This document shows, one piece after another, positions 6,027 through 6,200 of a stretch of DNA of 6,200 bases. Position numbers and translations under genes: made by a program. The notes beneath the pieces are model-generated. The model saw nothing but the letters and a program-made list of their open reading frames with translations, was not told where the DNA came from and searched no databases. Every line of letters starts with the position of its first letter. Position 1 is the stretch's first letter. The DNA is from Planctomycetota bacterium (GTDB taxonomy: Bacteria; Planctomycetota; Phycisphaerae; WQYP01; JAJZKY01): NCBI GenBank assembly GCA_021803885.1, contig JAJZKY010000297.1, positions 1-6,200 on the forward strand. Reading direction: 5' to 3'.

Positions 6027-6029
6027 CAA
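4185..6029 (-). CDS. recJ: Single-stranded-DNA-specific 5'-3' exonuclease RecJ
   Basis: RecJ degrades single-stranded DNA 5' to 3' in RecF-pathway recombination, mismatch repair and stalled-fork processing. The 614-residue product has all DHH-family motifs: GDYDVDG (101-107), TVDCGIS (157-163), TDHH (181-184), CAAGVVLKLAWGL (211-223), GTIADVVPL (251-259) and PRLNAAGRMG (309-318). The Asp and His residues of the first four bind the catalytic metals. The DHHA1 domain follows, with WHPGVAGIVASRL (381-393), SGSARGMAGFDVHAAI (412-427) and GGGHSAAGG (437-445). A C-terminal OB-fold begins after PFGMGNRRPRF (501-511). The last 25 residues are a low-complexity tail. Length is normal for the family (about 550-600 or slightly more). 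The start is TTG with no Shine-Dalgarno sequence, overlapping the purQ stop, so translation is probably coupled to purQ. The gene is intact. Confidence 0.97.
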   Translation of the reverse strand: MTTEWGQRVLHTDVKGVTGARWVLKSGLQTHSVEEIMRGGRASPLLAQLLAIRGIAPADVESFISPDFSDIKPPEALPAIADAVNLIVDAIESKRRIAIYGDYDVDGITSIAILSRIFDLAGARHQFYIPHRVEEGYGLQSAAVEQLADEGVELLITVDCGISASEPVRMAKSRGLRVIITDHHQLPPELPPADVIVHPLVGADGTLKDLCAAGVVLKLAWGLAQRLSKARKVDGAYREVLLEATALAALGTIADVVPLIGDNRVTVTYGLKALRQWRSPGIDALSAICRRSGFGGRVDDEYIGFSIAPRLNAAGRMGHAREALELLLTADADIAASLAEELDRLNRQRQKTEREMFGRAVEMISSLPQVPECIVVHDEAWHPGVAGIVASRLVEHFGRPAFVLCRDGNVFSGSARGMAGFDVHAAIASAHRWIISGGGHSAAGGVKVSAENMIPFTEALARYTAEVIPEGGFVKTVEVDALLEADQIGPSLLFDLEKLAPFGMGNRRPRFLLPASVVDSPPRLCGLGGRTVQLTLRIGGRLIQAVGFRLGTLSSDLRRGMSIDAVVEFRPSLESRAHRPEFRLLDFRYSPAAVADSPARKSEAPVEALNPTAR

Positions 6030-6200
6030 TTTGCGGCTGCAGCCGCTGTGTCGAAAATCTCGACGGAACCGGATTGCCGAATCCAGCGGACGGCATTTTC
6101 AAAAATCTCCGTGCCCTGCGCCGGAGGAAGCTGATCAAACCGCGTCCAGCATGGATGCTGATACGGGGTAATGAAACGCTCGGGATGTGGCATAAGGCCG
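6026..6200 (-). CDS. purQ: C-terminal fragment of phosphoribosylformylglycinamidine synthase, glutaminase subunit PurQ
   Basis: Reading the minus strand from the right edge to a TGA at 6028-6026 gives 57 residues beginning 'GLMPHPERFITPYQHPCW' and continuing to 'GTEIFENAVRWIRQSG'. 'GLMPHPER' is the hallmark of the class I glutamine amidotransferase domain of FGAM synthase. The His and Glu of HPE (codons at 6187-6185 and 6181-6179) complete the catalytic Cys-His-Glu triad; the Cys lies beyond the window. PurQ releases ammonia from glutamine for PurL in the fourth step of IMP synthesis. A C-terminal glutaminase domain also ends fused PurL proteins, so the stand-alone form is inferred, not shown. 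The last residues are a run of five Ala and an Asn. The stop overlaps the recJ TTG start. The fragment is short and easily missed by ORF length cut-offs. Confidence 0.85.
   Translation of the reverse strand, partial: GLMPHPERFITPYQHPCWTRFDQLPPAQGTEIFENAVRWIRQSGSVEIFDTAAAAAN
6033..6046. repeat. 14-bp perfect GC-rich palindrome before the recJ start
   Basis: GCGGCTGCAGCCGC is its own reverse complement. In purQ it encodes the terminal alanines; relative to recJ it sits 4-17 nt before the TTG, where a Shine-Dalgarno sequence would normally be. As RNA it could fold to a 5-bp GC stem with a TGCA loop. It may simply reflect alanine codons in a GC-rich gene. Confidence 0.5.

Noticed and set aside
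5734..6171. A 145-codon plus-strand open frame across the recJ start and the purQ end
   Set aside because: Both strands' evidence favours RecJ and the 'GLMPHPER' end of PurQ. The plus-strand product has no recognisable domain.
1..6200. A defence, mobile or biosynthetic island
   Set aside because: No integrase, transposase, terminal repeats, CRISPR repeats, toxin-antitoxin pair or nuclease/helicase cassette is visible. RecJ here has ordinary chromosomal motifs and sits next to purQ, so the region reads as core genome.

Overview
The window is a GC-moderate bacterial chromosome segment, gene-dense and without mobile elements, tRNAs, rRNAs or CRISPR repeats. The best guess for the host is a member of the Planctomycetota, perhaps a Phycisphaerae-like lineage. 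This is inference from protein style: an exported alpha/alpha-toroid protein of a type I associate with planctomycetes, a PurQ C-terminus of the 'MPHPERF...HPxWTR' kind, and a TlyA-like methyltransferase with no S4 domain. A taxonomic search would be needed to settle it.

Layout, left to right. On the plus strand: the C-terminal 158 residues of an unrecognised protein, cut by the left edge (1-479); a 226-bp gap with a possible promoter and a perfect inverted repeat; rpsT for ribosomal protein S20 (706-984, GTG start); a short TlyA/FtsJ-type RNA methyltransferase (1055-1672); an exported prenyltransferase/squalene-oxidase-repeat protein (1804-2940); and inositol-1-phosphate synthase (2999-4132). 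After a 52-bp convergent junction, the minus strand carries recJ (4185-6029). Before it on that strand lies the 3' end of purQ (6026-6200), cut by the right edge. The purQ stop and the recJ TTG start overlap in a TTGA tetranucleotide, so the two are probably translationally coupled.

The genes are mostly housekeeping: translation (S20, a probable rRNA 2'-O-methyltransferase), inositol phosphate synthesis, purine synthesis and recombination/repair. rpsT and the methyltransferase both concern the ribosome and lie 70 bp apart with a weak terminator-like element between them. The other plus-strand genes look separately expressed, each with its own Shine-Dalgarno sequence or candidate promoter.

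I found no evidence for a new multi-gene system. The points most worth a second look are the S4-less TlyA, the purQ-recJ overlap with a GC-rich palindrome where a Shine-Dalgarno sequence would sit, the inverted repeat in the rpsT leader, the orphan exported toroid protein without a cyclase motif, and the unidentified C-terminal fragment at the left edge.
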